A stretch of 64,000 nt of DNA from Salinivibrio sharmensis (GTDB lineage: Bacteria > Pseudomonadota > Gammaproteobacteria > Enterobacterales > Vibrionaceae). The translations under genes and the position numbers were made by a program. The notes below the pieces were generated by a model that worked only from the letters and a program-made list of their open reading frames with translations, was not told where the DNA came from and did not search any database. The stretch lies in NCBI RefSeq assembly GCF_001995985.1, contig NZ_MUFC01000007.1, positions 17,277 through 81,276 of the forward strand. Reading direction: 5' to 3'. Positions 21,409 to 29,410 of this stretch are shown here, one piece after another. How positions within the stretch are numbered: position 1 is the stretch's first letter; each line of letters starts with the position of its first letter.

Positions 21409-22100
21409 CACGCTTGCTCCCGCTGTTGCCGTGAGGGAAAGGCAAGTAAATTCTCTGAATTGCTCGGCCAGGTCACCAACGCGGGCCATTGCGTGCGCCA
21501 ATCGAGAGTAAACGGGGCCGGAGGCCATTGGCCGCGACAATAGCGCACCGTGACCGTCACACCACATGCAGAAGGGGCCAGCGCAACGCTTAAATCGACC
21601 GGCAAGGTCAATGAATACGTCTGCTGGCGGCGTAACAGTACCACCGCACATTGGCCATGTTCGGCCGCCAGTTTTAGGCGTTTTACTTGTCCCACCGTGA
21701 GCGAAGATGGCCATAACACGACCGCCTGACACGCGCCACTGCGCGCCGCTTGCTCGGCGGCCCACAGCGCATCCTGATCGCTTTTGGGAGACACCAACAA
21801 GGAGTTGTCGGTTAAATAGCCTTGCTGATGTAGCATCGCTGCGTTGAGTCCAACCGGTGGACGGATCCACGCTACCTGCTGACCGCTGGCGTGATACAAC
21901 GCCGGTAACACCAGCCGCAACTCACCGACACCATAGTCACTGATGATATCTGTCACACCTGGAGACGGGAGCCCGCCTAGACGCTGATCAAAGGCGCTGT
22001 AACCGGTCGCTTTTTTATCGGGTAATTCCGCCATTAACGGCCGCTGACTAGCGCGCCATAGGCCGTGTTGCTGGGCTAATTGGTCGAGTGTTTTCATCAT
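21408..22100 (-). CDS. imuA: SOS mutasome protein ImuA (SulA/RecA-like)
   Basis: A 230-residue protein of the ImuA family, the first gene of the imuA-imuB-dnaE2 SOS cassette. It shows the family core TGYSAFDQRLGGLPSPGVTDIIS, corresponding to the degenerate RecA-like N-terminal part (the P-loop is replaced by DYGVGELRL), and VALAPS near the end. Its exact function in the mutasome is not settled. ATG 22100 or the adjacent ATG 22097 can start it; AGG lies seven bases before the first. A LexA box lies nine bases upstream. The gene ends with a TGATG overlap onto imuB. Confidence 0.92.
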   Translation of the reverse strand: MMKTLDQLAQQHGLWRASQRPLMAELPDKKATGYSAFDQRLGGLPSPGVTDIISDYGVGELRLVLPALYHASGQQVAWIRPPVGLNAAMLHQQGYLTDNSLLVSPKSDQDALWAAEQAARSGACQAVVLWPSSLTVGQVKRLKLAAEHGQCAVVLLRRQQTYSLTLPVDLSVALAPSACGVTVTVRYCRGQWPPAPFTLDWRTQWPALVTWPSNSENLLAFPSRQQREQA

Positions 22101-22108
22101 CAAAATAC

Positions 22109-22124
22109 CTGTATATATGTACAG
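22109..22124 (-). promoter_or_regulatory. LexA (SOS) box upstream of imuA
   Basis: CTG-TATATATGTA-CAG, a perfect CTG-N10-CAG with alternating TA centre. It ends nine bases before the imuA start, so LexA bound here would overlap the promoter of the whole imuA-imuB-dnaE2 cassette. Confidence 0.93.
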
Positions 22125-22330
22125 TATATTTAATGAAGGCACAGCTGCAAGGAAAGAAAACGAAAAAAGCAGAAAAGAGAAGATGGTGCATTATAGGAAA
22201 GAAAGGTGAATCACTGCAGCACACCTCTGGGCGGATGGCGTGCCATCATCAATCATTGCGGCTAAAGAATACGCAGGGCAACTCTCATTAGAGCACAATA
22301 CTGCCCCGCTTTACCCGACAGCAAACGGTA

Positions 22331-23794
22331 TTATATTTCGGCGATGGGGGTATTGACGGATTGCGAAGAAGCGAGCATCACTTGGTTACGTCCACGGTCT
22401 TTCGCGCGATACATGAGAAGATCAGCGGCATGGATCAACGCATCTAGCTCTAGCTGCTTCATCTCCTCCACCACATCGCTAGAAACAATCGCGCCGATAC
22501 TCACGGTGACACGAATATCGGCGCCGCCAAATTCAAACACCGTCTCCGCAATATCGCAGCGAATGTGGTTGGCAATTTCAATTAAGGCATCTAAATCTTG
22601 GGTTGGGCATAAGATGCAAAACTCTTCTCCGCCTAAACGCGCCGCGGCCCCTTTTTTAACACATCGCTTTAAATAGCTCGCCAGATGTACCAGCACCTTA
22701 TCGCCTTGCATATGTCCATAGGTATCGTTGACCTGCTTGAAATGGTCAAGGTCAATCAAAATTAATCCTACTTCCTGCTGGCGGCTCAGCTTGGGTTTTA
22801 AGCGGGTAAAGTAGGTTTCGAGCCCACGGCGATTTAATAACTGCGTCAAAGGATCGGTATTAGCAAACTCTCGCAAGCGTGCATTCGCTCGGCGTAATGA
22901 GACCGTGCGTTTATACACCATGCGTTTCAGAATAAAGATATAGGTCACCGCGCCTAACAGCATCACCAGTACAATGCTAGGAATAAGCCAAGCTGGATAA
23001 GCCTCGACGCGCTCGGTATTGACCCACTTTTGCTTGATGCGTAACAGCTCTTCCGCCGGTATGTTATTCATGCCGTCACGAACCTGGTCGAGCAAGGCTT
23101 GGTTGCCTTTAGGCACCGCCGCATAAATCGGGCGTGTGTAGAGGATTTGCTCTGCCACAAACGTCAATGGCTTATCAAACGTGAGCATATAAAAGTTGGC
23201 GACCTGACTATCCGCCACCAGTGCATCCACCTCACCACTGAAAGCGGCATCAAATAACCGCTCATTATTGGCGTAAGTCTGTTGTGCTACGTCCGGGTAA
23301 TGCTTAGATAGGTAGTTTGACTCATAACTGCCTGCGACGACACCAACTGTCTTACCGCCAACAAGCGTGTCTGTTTTCGTTCCGCGCGCGTCATTGCGGA
23401 TATATAACGAACCATCAATATTAAAAATAGGCGCAACAAAATCGAGATAGGTCTCGCGCTCGGCGGATTTTAACAGTCCGGCATGCACACGGTTACCGCC
23501 TTCTTTCATATAAGCGAGCGTGTCGGCCCAGTCGAGTAACACAAATTGTACGGGCTCATGATTATATTGAGCGTAGGCTTGCCAGAAGTCGACCAACAAG
23601 CCTTTGGGTTGGCCATTATCAGACAAGTAGCTGTAAGGCTTCCAGACAGAAGAATGGGTGGCGACTAAAATGTCTTTTTCTTCTGACAGATAGGCGTCGT
23701 CAGCCCATGCAAACGTACTCATATACGTGCAGGCCAGGAGCAGCATCCCTGCCAAAAGTCGAAAAGTGCGCGCAAACATTGTTAGACAGTCCAT
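22331..23794 (-). CDS. Diguanylate cyclase with periplasmic solute-binding (SBP_bac_3) sensor
   Basis: A 487-residue membrane protein. It has a signal/anchor segment (about 8-31, LLAGMLLLACTYMSTFAWA), an extracellular amino-acid-binding-type domain (about 38-265; VATHSSVWKPYSYL, GLLVDFWQAYA, GKTVGVVAGSYESNYL), one TM helix (about 272-294, WLIPSIVLVMLLGAVTYIFIL), and a C-terminal GGDEF domain (about 325-480). The active site is GGEEF, preceded by LILIDLDHFKQVNDTYGH, so synthesis of c-di-GMP is expected. The inhibitory RXXD site is absent: the corresponding residues are V and G. It is monocistronic, leftward, and diverges from pykF. The ligand is unknown. Confidence 0.92.
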   Translation of the reverse strand: MDCLTMFARTFRLLAGMLLLACTYMSTFAWADDAYLSEEKDILVATHSSVWKPYSYLSDNGQPKGLLVDFWQAYAQYNHEPVQFVLLDWADTLAYMKEGGNRVHAGLLKSAERETYLDFVAPIFNIDGSLYIRNDARGTKTDTLVGGKTVGVVAGSYESNYLSKHYPDVAQQTYANNERLFDAAFSGEVDALVADSQVANFYMLTFDKPLTFVAEQILYTRPIYAAVPKGNQALLDQVRDGMNNIPAEELLRIKQKWVNTERVEAYPAWLIPSIVLVMLLGAVTYIFILKRMVYKRTVSLRRANARLREFANTDPLTQLLNRRGLETYFTRLKPKLSRQQEVGLILIDLDHFKQVNDTYGHMQGDKVLVHLASYLKRCVKKGAAARLGGEEFCILCPTQDLDALIEIANHIRCDIAETVFEFGGADIRVTVSIGAIVSSDVVEEMKQLELDALIHAADLLMYRAKDRGRNQVMLASSQSVNTPIAEI

Positions 23795-24353
23795 TCAAAG
23801 AGTCTTGATGGTAGATAAATTCTAAGGGAACGCAAAAGACTTAATAAAAAAGCATGATCCAGTTCAAATTGGAAGACAGATCACATCATAAAGTGCGCAA
23901 ATAGCCACTGATGGCCGATAAAAGCAGCAAAAAGGAATACGTCGTATGGTAAAGCCTGATCATCAACAGAAAGCGTAATCATGATAAAAATATCTTGCTT
24001 CATACCTGTGCTGTCACTTGGTTGTAATGATTTAAATCATCAGCTGTGGTAAATTTACGCCCCCCAAAAGAAGGGAGAATGCATGAGACACGCGCACTAT
24101 TGAGTGTTTTGTTGTCAATGAAGCCTTTATTGCCCGTGATCAACACAGATCACTGCAGACAATCTATACTCACGATCGATAAACAGTGACGTCACCACAG
24201 CCACCCTAGCTGCGGTAACGTCATTGCAAAATGCAAAAAATTCGCTTTCCCAGCCACTTAAGTAGTAAAAGTGCGTGGTAAAATTACACTTTTCGGTGTG
24301 TTGTGAGAAAGCATCAGGCTTATGTTTCAATTTTTGACCGGAGAAATGTGTCG
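23795..24353. promoter_or_regulatory. Long divergent regulatory region between diguanylate cyclase and pykF
   Basis: A 559-nt region with no gene that I can support. It contains several inverted repeats: ATGATTTAAATCAT (24027-24040); GTGATC-AACACA-GATCAC (24136-24153); 14-nt arms at 24187-24200 and 24210-24223 matching at 12 of 14 positions around a 9-nt loop; and AAAAGTG / CACTTTT at about 24269-24295. The latter three lie in the probable pykF promoter or leader. The region also presumably carries the promoter of the diguanylate cyclase. Confidence 0.5.
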
Positions 24354-25766
24354 ATGAAAAAGACCAAAATCGTATGTACGATTGGCCCAAAAACCGAATC
24401 TGAAGAGATGCTTACTCAGCTTGTTGAAGCTGGCATGAATGTCATGCGTCTTAACTTCTCACACGGTGATTACCAAGAGCACGGCACACGTATTGCCAAC
24501 TTGCGTAATGTGATGAAGCAAACCGGCAAACAAGCCGCTATCTTGCTTGATACTAAGGGTCCTGAGATCCGTACGGTAAAACTAGAAGGTGGCGACGACG
24601 TACTACTGGAAGCAGGTCAAACCTTTACCTTCACCACAGATACGTCTGTCGTGGGCAATAAAGAGCGCGTTGCCGTCACCTACGCCGGTCTGCCGCAAGA
24701 CTTGAAAGCCGGTGATACGGTACTGGTTGATGATGGTCTGCTTGAGATGGAAGTACTAGAAACGACTGAAACTGACGTCGTATGTAAAGTACTGAACAAC
24801 GGTGAGCTTGGTGAAAACAAAGGCGTTAACCTGCCAGGCGTTTCAGTAAGCCTGCCGGCGCTGGCTGAAAAAGATAAATCAGATCTGAAATTTGGTTGCG
24901 AGCAAGGCGTTGACTTTGTTGCCGCCTCGTTTATTCGTAAAAAAGAAGACGTGGAAGAAATCCGCGAGCTATTGGCGCAAAACGGCGGTAGCGACATCAA
25001 GATCATCTCTAAAATTGAGAACCAAGAAGGTGTCGATAACTTTGACGCTATCTTGGAGGCCTCTGACGGCATCATGGTTGCCCGTGGTGACCTAGGGGTA
25101 GAAATCCCAGTTGAAGAAGTGATCTTCGCGCAGAAGATGATGATCGAGAAATGTAACCGTGCACGCAAAATGGTTATCACAGCAACACAAATGCTGGATT
25201 CGATGATCAAAAACCCACGTCCAACTCGCGCAGAAGCCGGTGACGTGGCCAACGCCATCATGGACGGCACCGATGCGGTGATGTTGTCTGGTGAATCGGC
25301 GAAAGGGAAATACCCATTAGAAGCAGTGAGCATCATGGCACAAATCTGTGAGCGCACAGACCGTCAAATGTCTCCAGCTCTAGGCTCTCGTCTCGATAGC
25401 GATCGCCTACGTATCACCGAAGCAGTGTGTAAAGGCGCGGTCGATACCTCTCAAAAGCTCAGCGCGCCTTTGATTGTGGTAGCCACAGAAGCGGGTAAAT
25501 CAGCACGCTCAGTGCGTAAGTACTTCCCAACCGCGAACATTGTTGCCGTAACCACTAATCCGAAAACTGCCGCTCACCTGTGTCTGACTAAAGGTGTAAC
25601 CCCTGTGATGATCGAAAGCATCGACAGCACCGATGAGTTCTACCGTCGCGGTAAAACTATCGCGCTAGAATCAGGCTTGGCAAACAAGGGCGATATTGTG
25701 GTCATGGTTTCAGGTGCGCTCGTGCCTTCTGGCACCACCAACACCGCCTCCGTGCACGTGCTGTAA
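24354..25766 (+). CDS. pykF: Pyruvate kinase I (fructose-1,6-bisphosphate-activated type), PykF
   Basis: A 470-residue glycolytic enzyme converting phosphoenolpyruvate and ADP to pyruvate and ATP. It aligns with E. coli PykF from [19 protein letters not shown] to the identical C-terminus [11 protein letters not shown]. The catalytic region has [15 protein letters not shown] and the signature [21 protein letters not shown] and [15 protein letters not shown] follow. The length equals that of PykF (470) and differs from PykA (480). A GGAG lies about ten bases before the ATG. An upstream in-frame extension to 24303 is rejected. It is highly conserved and likely strongly expressed. Confidence 0.97.
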   Translation: MKKTKIVCTIGPKTESEEMLTQLVEAGMNVMRLNFSHGDYQEHGTRIANLRNVMKQTGKQAAILLDTKGPEIRTVKLEGGDDVLLEAGQTFTFTTDTSVVGNKERVAVTYAGLPQDLKAGDTVLVDDGLLEMEVLETTETDVVCKVLNNGELGENKGVNLPGVSVSLPALAEKDKSDLKFGCEQGVDFVAASFIRKKEDVEEIRELLAQNGGSDIKIISKIENQEGVDNFDAILEASDGIMVARGDLGVEIPVEEVIFAQKMMIEKCNRARKMVITATQMLDSMIKNPRPTRAEAGDVANAIMDGTDAVMLSGESAKGKYPLEAVSIMAQICERTDRQMSPALGSRLDSDRLRITEAVCKGAVDTSQKLSAPLIVVATEAGKSARSVRKYFPTANIVAVTTNPKTAAHLCLTKGVTPVMIESIDSTDEFYRRGKTIALESGLANKGDIVVMVSGALVPSGTTNTASVHVL

Positions 25767-25790
25767 TTTAAGCACCCATAGTAACGCCTA

Positions 25791-25818
25791 CGCCCCGACT
25801 CGTTCGGGGCGTTTTTTT
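25791..25818 (+). terminator. Intrinsic terminator after pykF
   Basis: CGCCCCGA (25791-25798), loop CTCGT, TCGGGGCG (25804-25811), then seven Ts. Confidence 0.95.
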
Positions 25819-25865
25819 ATCACCCGTTCAGTGGCATGATAAAAGAAAGCACGGCAGGAAGCGCA

Positions 25866-26543
25866 ATGAGACCAACCAAAGCACAAGAAGCCATGGCGCA
25901 GATTTGGGGCGCAATACTCACCCGGCAGCTCACACTGACAACCAATGCGCACGGCAATTATTCACTCACCGTCGCCAACTTATGCACGCAACTTGATTTA
26001 ACCACAGCAACAGCGCGTGATGGCTTACATTTACTCGCCATGGAAAGACGCATCAGCTACCAACCCCACCTCGGGTACCAGTTAATCCCATTGAGTCAAA
26101 CTGATTGGGCATCGGTCACAGCCGGCATACAAGGCGTGATTGGCGCATTGCTGGATAGGCTGCCCCCGAGGATGGATGAACACACCTCGCTCACAATACT
26201 TGGCCTGCTGCACAGCATCCAGCACCTACCTACCAAAGACTACCGTGACGTCGCTGCGATGGCACATTGGCATAAACAGCTTCATCACACACTCTTTGCT
26301 GGGGTCAATCCTTATTTGCAGGAAGCCGTACAACCGCTTGTCGCTCAGCATCTACGCTATCTTACGCATCCGGATGTCGGCTTTGAGTTTGCAGCCAGTT
26401 GGCAGCGCTTAATGCCAGTATTGCGCGGGCTTGTCTCTGCGCGACCGCAAGCTCACAGCCGCGCTTATCAACACTATTGGCAGGAGATCAATACCTTGAT
26501 CTCGCAAAGGCTCAACGCCCTTACCAGTGGACAATTTCTTTGA
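25866..26543 (+). CDS. GntR/FadR-like transcriptional regulator (putative)
   Basis: A 225-residue protein with an N-terminal winged-helix pattern (about 1-70; SLTVANLCTQLDLTTATARDGLHLLAMERRISYQPHLGYQL, ending in a wing) and an all-helical C-terminal half. The C-terminal half has spaced histidines (HWHKQLHHTLF), which resembles an FCD-type ligand domain. GntR-FadR is the best guess; no closer subfamily is recognised. The ATG at 25866 has AGGA five bases upstream and is preferred over the in-frame start at 25836. It directly follows the pykF terminator. Its 3' end overlaps a small ORF on the opposite strand. Target genes are unknown; treR lies just downstream but has its own promoter region. 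Confidence 0.6.
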   Translation: MRPTKAQEAMAQIWGAILTRQLTLTTNAHGNYSLTVANLCTQLDLTTATARDGLHLLAMERRISYQPHLGYQLIPLSQTDWASVTAGIQGVIGALLDRLPPRMDEHTSLTILGLLHSIQHLPTKDYRDVAAMAHWHKQLHHTLFAGVNPYLQEAVQPLVAQHLRYLTHPDVGFEFAASWQRLMPVLRGLVSARPQAHSRAYQHYWQEINTLISQRLNALTSGQFL

Positions 26544-26679
26544 AGTGGGTTTTTATCAATACCGCTAACGGTACCAAATAGATGGCACTAAACTTGACGG
26601 CCATCACCGCCAAGGTCAGGGTGGTAACGCGTACTAGGCACTTATTGATTGTTTGTAGTAAAGGGTGACTCATCATCAT
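26521..26679 (-). CDS. Possible small membrane protein (52 residues)
   Basis: An open frame beginning with three successive ATGs (26679, 26676, 26673) and ending at TAA 26521-26523. The peptide has a short polar start (MMMSHPLLQTINKC) and then one hydrophobic stretch of about 22-25 residues (VTTLTLAVMAVKF, then SAIYLVPLAVLIK). It ends in a short charged tail THFKEIVHW. That layout is typical of single-span small proteins. No convincing Shine-Dalgarno is visible upstream. Its 3' end overlaps the last 23 nt of the convergent GntR-like gene. No family is recognised. It could still be a chance frame. Confidence 0.4.
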   Translation of the reverse strand: MMMSHPLLQTINKCLVRVTTLTLAVMAVKFSAIYLVPLAVLIKTHFKEIVHW

Positions 26680-26826
26680 TTCAGTCTAAAGCGGGAAGTC
26701 TGTTCAAAAATCAGGCAATAGTTTACAAATTAATCAATAAATCGCAAGCGCCAATCACGCCTGTTATTATCACCCCCCAACAGGCGGCGACTAAGCTGCT
26801 GATTTAGTGTGACTGCAGAGAGCAAG

Positions 26827-27783
26827 ATGACAAAAGCATTGACCATTTTGGATATCGCCCGCTTAGCCGGGGTGGGAAAATCGACCGTATCTCGTGTGTT
26901 AAACGATGATCCACGGGTCAAAGATAGTACGCGCGAGAAAGTACAAGCCGTGATCGATCAACATGGCTTTATGCCCTCCAAATCCGCACGTGCAATGCGC
27001 GCCCAGCGCAGTGGTGTAGTGGGCGTGATCGTGGCCAAGCTCAGTTCCAACTCTGAAAACACTGCGTTGACGGGTCTGCTCAATACCTTGTATGCCAGAG
27101 GCTATGACGCCGCCATTATGGAAAGCCAGTTCTCACAACAAAAAGCACAAGCGCACCTGGATGTGCTGAAACGCCGCAATGTGGATGGGATTATCTTTTT
27201 TGGTTTTTCTGGCTGTGATCTTAGCGCACTCGCACCCTTCGCCCCTAACTGTGTCGTGCTTGCCGTTGACAGTGATCAATACATTAGCGTCAGCTATGAC
27301 AACCAAGGCGCGGTCACACAAGTGATGGATCACTTTTATCATCAAGGGTGCCGTCATATTGCATTTTTGGGGATTGATGAACGCGATGAAACCACAGGCC
27401 TCGCCCGCTCTGGTGCCTATCAGCGTTTTTGCCAAACCCACCAACTCTCGCCACAGTTACATCGCTGTGAGATGAGCTTACATGCCGCCTATGACGCCAC
27501 GGATGCGCTTATTCAGCCACATACTGATGCCATTGTTTGTGCATCAGACACCCTGGCGTTGGGTGTTGCCAAGCGACTACAAACGCTACACCGTGAAGAC
27601 ATTGCCATTGGCGGCATTGGCAACCATGACATGCTCCGTTTTATGTTCCCGCGCGCCGTGAGTGTAGAGCTAGGCTACCACCAAGCAGGACAAAATGCCG
27701 CTGACTTGTTGCTCAAACAGCTGAATGACGACGCCCCTGAGGTAAGCCACTGGACACAACCTTGCCACCTAGTTACTCCCTAA
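26827..27783 (+). CDS. treR: Trehalose operon repressor TreR (LacI family)
   Basis: A 318-residue LacI-family repressor. The N-terminal HTH is LTILDIARLAGVGKSTVSRVLN, followed by the hinge helix region and a periplasmic-binding-like core (VVGVIVAKLSSNSENTAL...). Several segments match E. coli TreR (315 residues), including the QQKAQAHLDVLKRRNVDGIIFFGF region. In E. coli the inducer is trehalose 6-phosphate. The ATG at 26827 is chosen over the GTG at 26809 because it gives the family start MTKALTILDIARLAGV. It lies directly upstream of treB with LacI-type operators in the gap, fitting autoregional control of treBC. Confidence 0.93.
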   Translation: MTKALTILDIARLAGVGKSTVSRVLNDDPRVKDSTREKVQAVIDQHGFMPSKSARAMRAQRSGVVGVIVAKLSSNSENTALTGLLNTLYARGYDAAIMESQFSQQKAQAHLDVLKRRNVDGIIFFGFSGCDLSALAPFAPNCVVLAVDSDQYISVSYDNQGAVTQVMDHFYHQGCRHIAFLGIDERDETTGLARSGAYQRFCQTHQLSPQLHRCEMSLHAAYDATDALIQPHTDAIVCASDTLALGVAKRLQTLHREDIAIGGIGNHDMLRFMFPRAVSVELGYHQAGQNAADLLLKQLNDDAPEVSHWTQPCHLVTP

Positions 27784-27843
27784 GCAGCAACTCATACCAA
27801 TAATCAGGCAGTTACAAATTTCTATGTGATGGTTTTCAAACAA

Positions 27844-27857
27844 TGGGAACGATTCCA
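27844..27857 (+). promoter_or_regulatory. TreR-type operator 1
   Basis: TGGGAACGATTCCA, an imperfect palindrome with the central CG typical of LacI-family sites. It matches operator 2 at 12 of 14 positions, in the gap between treR and treB. Confidence 0.75.
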
Positions 27858-27889
27858 CTGATAAATTCGATAGTAGGATCCATAATAAG

Positions 27890-27903
27890 TGGGAACGTTA
27901 CCA
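27890..27903 (+). promoter_or_regulatory. TreR-type operator 2
   Basis: TGGGAACGTTACCA, near-perfect palindrome around AACGTT, 46 bp from operator 1 (start to start) and 32 nt before the treB start. Twin sites of one sequence suggest that TreR binds both. Confidence 0.78.
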
Positions 27904-27934
27904 ATGAATACCCTACAGCAATACAGGATTGCTT

Positions 27935-29353
27935 ATGAGCCAGATAGATAAAAAAGCCATTGACCAATTGGTCACTCATATTGGCGGCAAAGATAACATC
28001 GCAACCGTTAGCCACTGCCTCACGCGTTTACGTTTCGTACTAAATGATCCAGAAAAAGCGGATGTGGCCGCGATTGAAGCGCTCCCCATGGTCAAGGGTT
28101 GCTTTACCAGCGCCGGTCAATTTCAGGTGGTGATCGGCACCAATGTCGACCAAGTGTATGCACTACTAGAGGAACAAACCGGGGTGGAAGGCCAGTCAAA
28201 AGACGAGGCCAAACAAGCTGCGCGCCAAAATATGAGCCTGACTGAGCGTGCCATCTCACACCTCGCGGAAATTTTTGTTCCCCTTTTACCCGCGATTATC
28301 ACCGGTGGTCTGATCCTCGGCTTCCGTAATGTGATCGGCGATATCCGCATGTTCGATGGCAAAACCCTGACCGAAATCAGTGAGTTTTGGGCCACCGCTC
28401 ACGGCTTTTTATGGCTGCTTGGCGAAGCCATCTTCCACTTCCTGCCTGTCGGTGTATGTTGGGCGACGGTGAGAAAAATGGGCGGCACACCCATTTTGGG
28501 TATCGTGCTAGGTATTACCCTAGTGTCGCCACAGTTGATGAACGCTTACCTGATTGGTAAAGAAATGCCTGAAGTGTGGGACTTTGGCTGGTTCTCAATT
28601 GAAAAAGTCGGCTATCAAGCACAGGTGATCCCAGCGATGTTCGCCGGTATGGCGTTGGCATTTATTGAAACCCAGTTAAAACGCATTATTCCGGATTACC
28701 TCTACTTGGTGGTGGTGCCGTTTGTCGCGTTGCTTACCTCAGTCGTCTTGGCGCACACTCTTATCGGTCCCTTTGGGCGTGAAATCGGCAACGGCGTTGC
28801 CTTCTTGGCTCGCACGGCGATGACCGGTGATTTCGCCTTTATTGGCGCAGCGCTGTTTGGCTTCCTCTATGCACCTTTGGTGATTACCGGTGTGCACCAT
28901 ACCACCAACGCGGTGGACTTGCAGCTGATGCAGGAAATGGGTGGCACGCCTATTTGGCCACTGATTGCCCTGTCTAACATTGCACAAGCCTCGGCGGTGG
29001 TTGGCATTATTTGGGTCAGCAAGAAAGAAAACGAACGTGAAATCTCTGTGCCAGCTGCAATCTCCGCCTACCTTGGCGTAACAGAGCCGGCCATGTACGG
29101 GATCAACCTACGTTACAAATTCCCAATGCTGTGCGCGATGGTTGGCTCGGCGCTGGCCGCCATTGTGTGTGGCCTTTCCGGTGTGATGGCCAACGGCATT
29201 GGTGTAGGTGGCCTACCGGGCATCTTATCTATCCAACCACAATTCTGGGGTGTTTACGCGGTCGCGATGTTAATCGCCATCTTAGTACCAATCGCACTCA
29301 CCGCCTTTATGTATCGCCGCCACGCCAGCAAAGGCAAATTAGCGGTCGTCTAA
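27935..29353 (+). CDS. treB: PTS trehalose-specific EIIBC component TreB
   Basis: A 472-residue inner-membrane permease that imports and phosphorylates trehalose to trehalose 6-phosphate. The N-terminal EIIB domain (about 1-85) has the phospho-accepting Cys28 in TVSHCLTRLRF. The EIIC domain follows with about ten membrane segments, GGLILGFRNVIGD and GVHHTTNAVDLQLM. No EIIA domain is fused, so phosphate must come from a separate EIIA(Glc), as in enterobacteria. The ATG at 27935 has AGGA six bases upstream; a TTG six bases earlier is less likely. It follows the two operators and precedes treC. Confidence 0.96.
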   Translation: MSQIDKKAIDQLVTHIGGKDNIATVSHCLTRLRFVLNDPEKADVAAIEALPMVKGCFTSAGQFQVVIGTNVDQVYALLEEQTGVEGQSKDEAKQAARQNMSLTERAISHLAEIFVPLLPAIITGGLILGFRNVIGDIRMFDGKTLTEISEFWATAHGFLWLLGEAIFHFLPVGVCWATVRKMGGTPILGIVLGITLVSPQLMNAYLIGKEMPEVWDFGWFSIEKVGYQAQVIPAMFAGMALAFIETQLKRIIPDYLYLVVVPFVALLTSVVLAHTLIGPFGREIGNGVAFLARTAMTGDFAFIGAALFGFLYAPLVITGVHHTTNAVDLQLMQEMGGTPIWPLIALSNIAQASAVVGIIWVSKKENEREISVPAAISAYLGVTEPAMYGINLRYKFPMLCAMVGSALAAIVCGLSGVMANGIGVGGLPGILSIQPQFWGVYAVAMLIAILVPIALTAFMYRRHASKGKLAVV

Positions 29354-29366
29354 TTCCATTCCGTCC

Positions 29367-29392
29367 GCGGGGAGTACGCTCCCCGCTTTTTT
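29367..29392 (+). terminator. Strong intrinsic terminator inside the treB-treC gap
   Basis: GCGGGGAG (29367-29374), loop TACG, CTCCCCGC (29379-29386), then six Ts. It starts 14 nt after the treB stop and ends 18 nt before treC, so it should reduce treC transcription relative to treB. There is little room for a separate promoter between it and treC. Confidence 0.9.
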
Positions 29393-29410
29393 AGCGTTAA
29401 GAGAGACATT

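Noticed and set aside
20005-21870. 621-residue ImuB start
   Set aside because: Extra N-terminal residues lie inside imuA in another phase; the coupled ATG at 21408 gives the normal ImuB length.
24027-24040. ATGATTTAAATCAT as an FNR box
   Set aside because: It keeps the TGAT-N4-ATCA core, but the outer base of each half differs from TTGAT/ATCAA and it is over 300 nt from pykF; recorded only as a palindrome.
24083-24103. Tiny ORF (six codons) with good ribosome site, ATG-AGA-CAC-GCG
   Set aside because: Too short to judge; no amino-acid pattern suggesting attenuation.
24136-24153. CRP site at GTGATC...GATCAC
   Set aside because: The two GTGA/TCAC half-sites are 10 bases apart instead of six.
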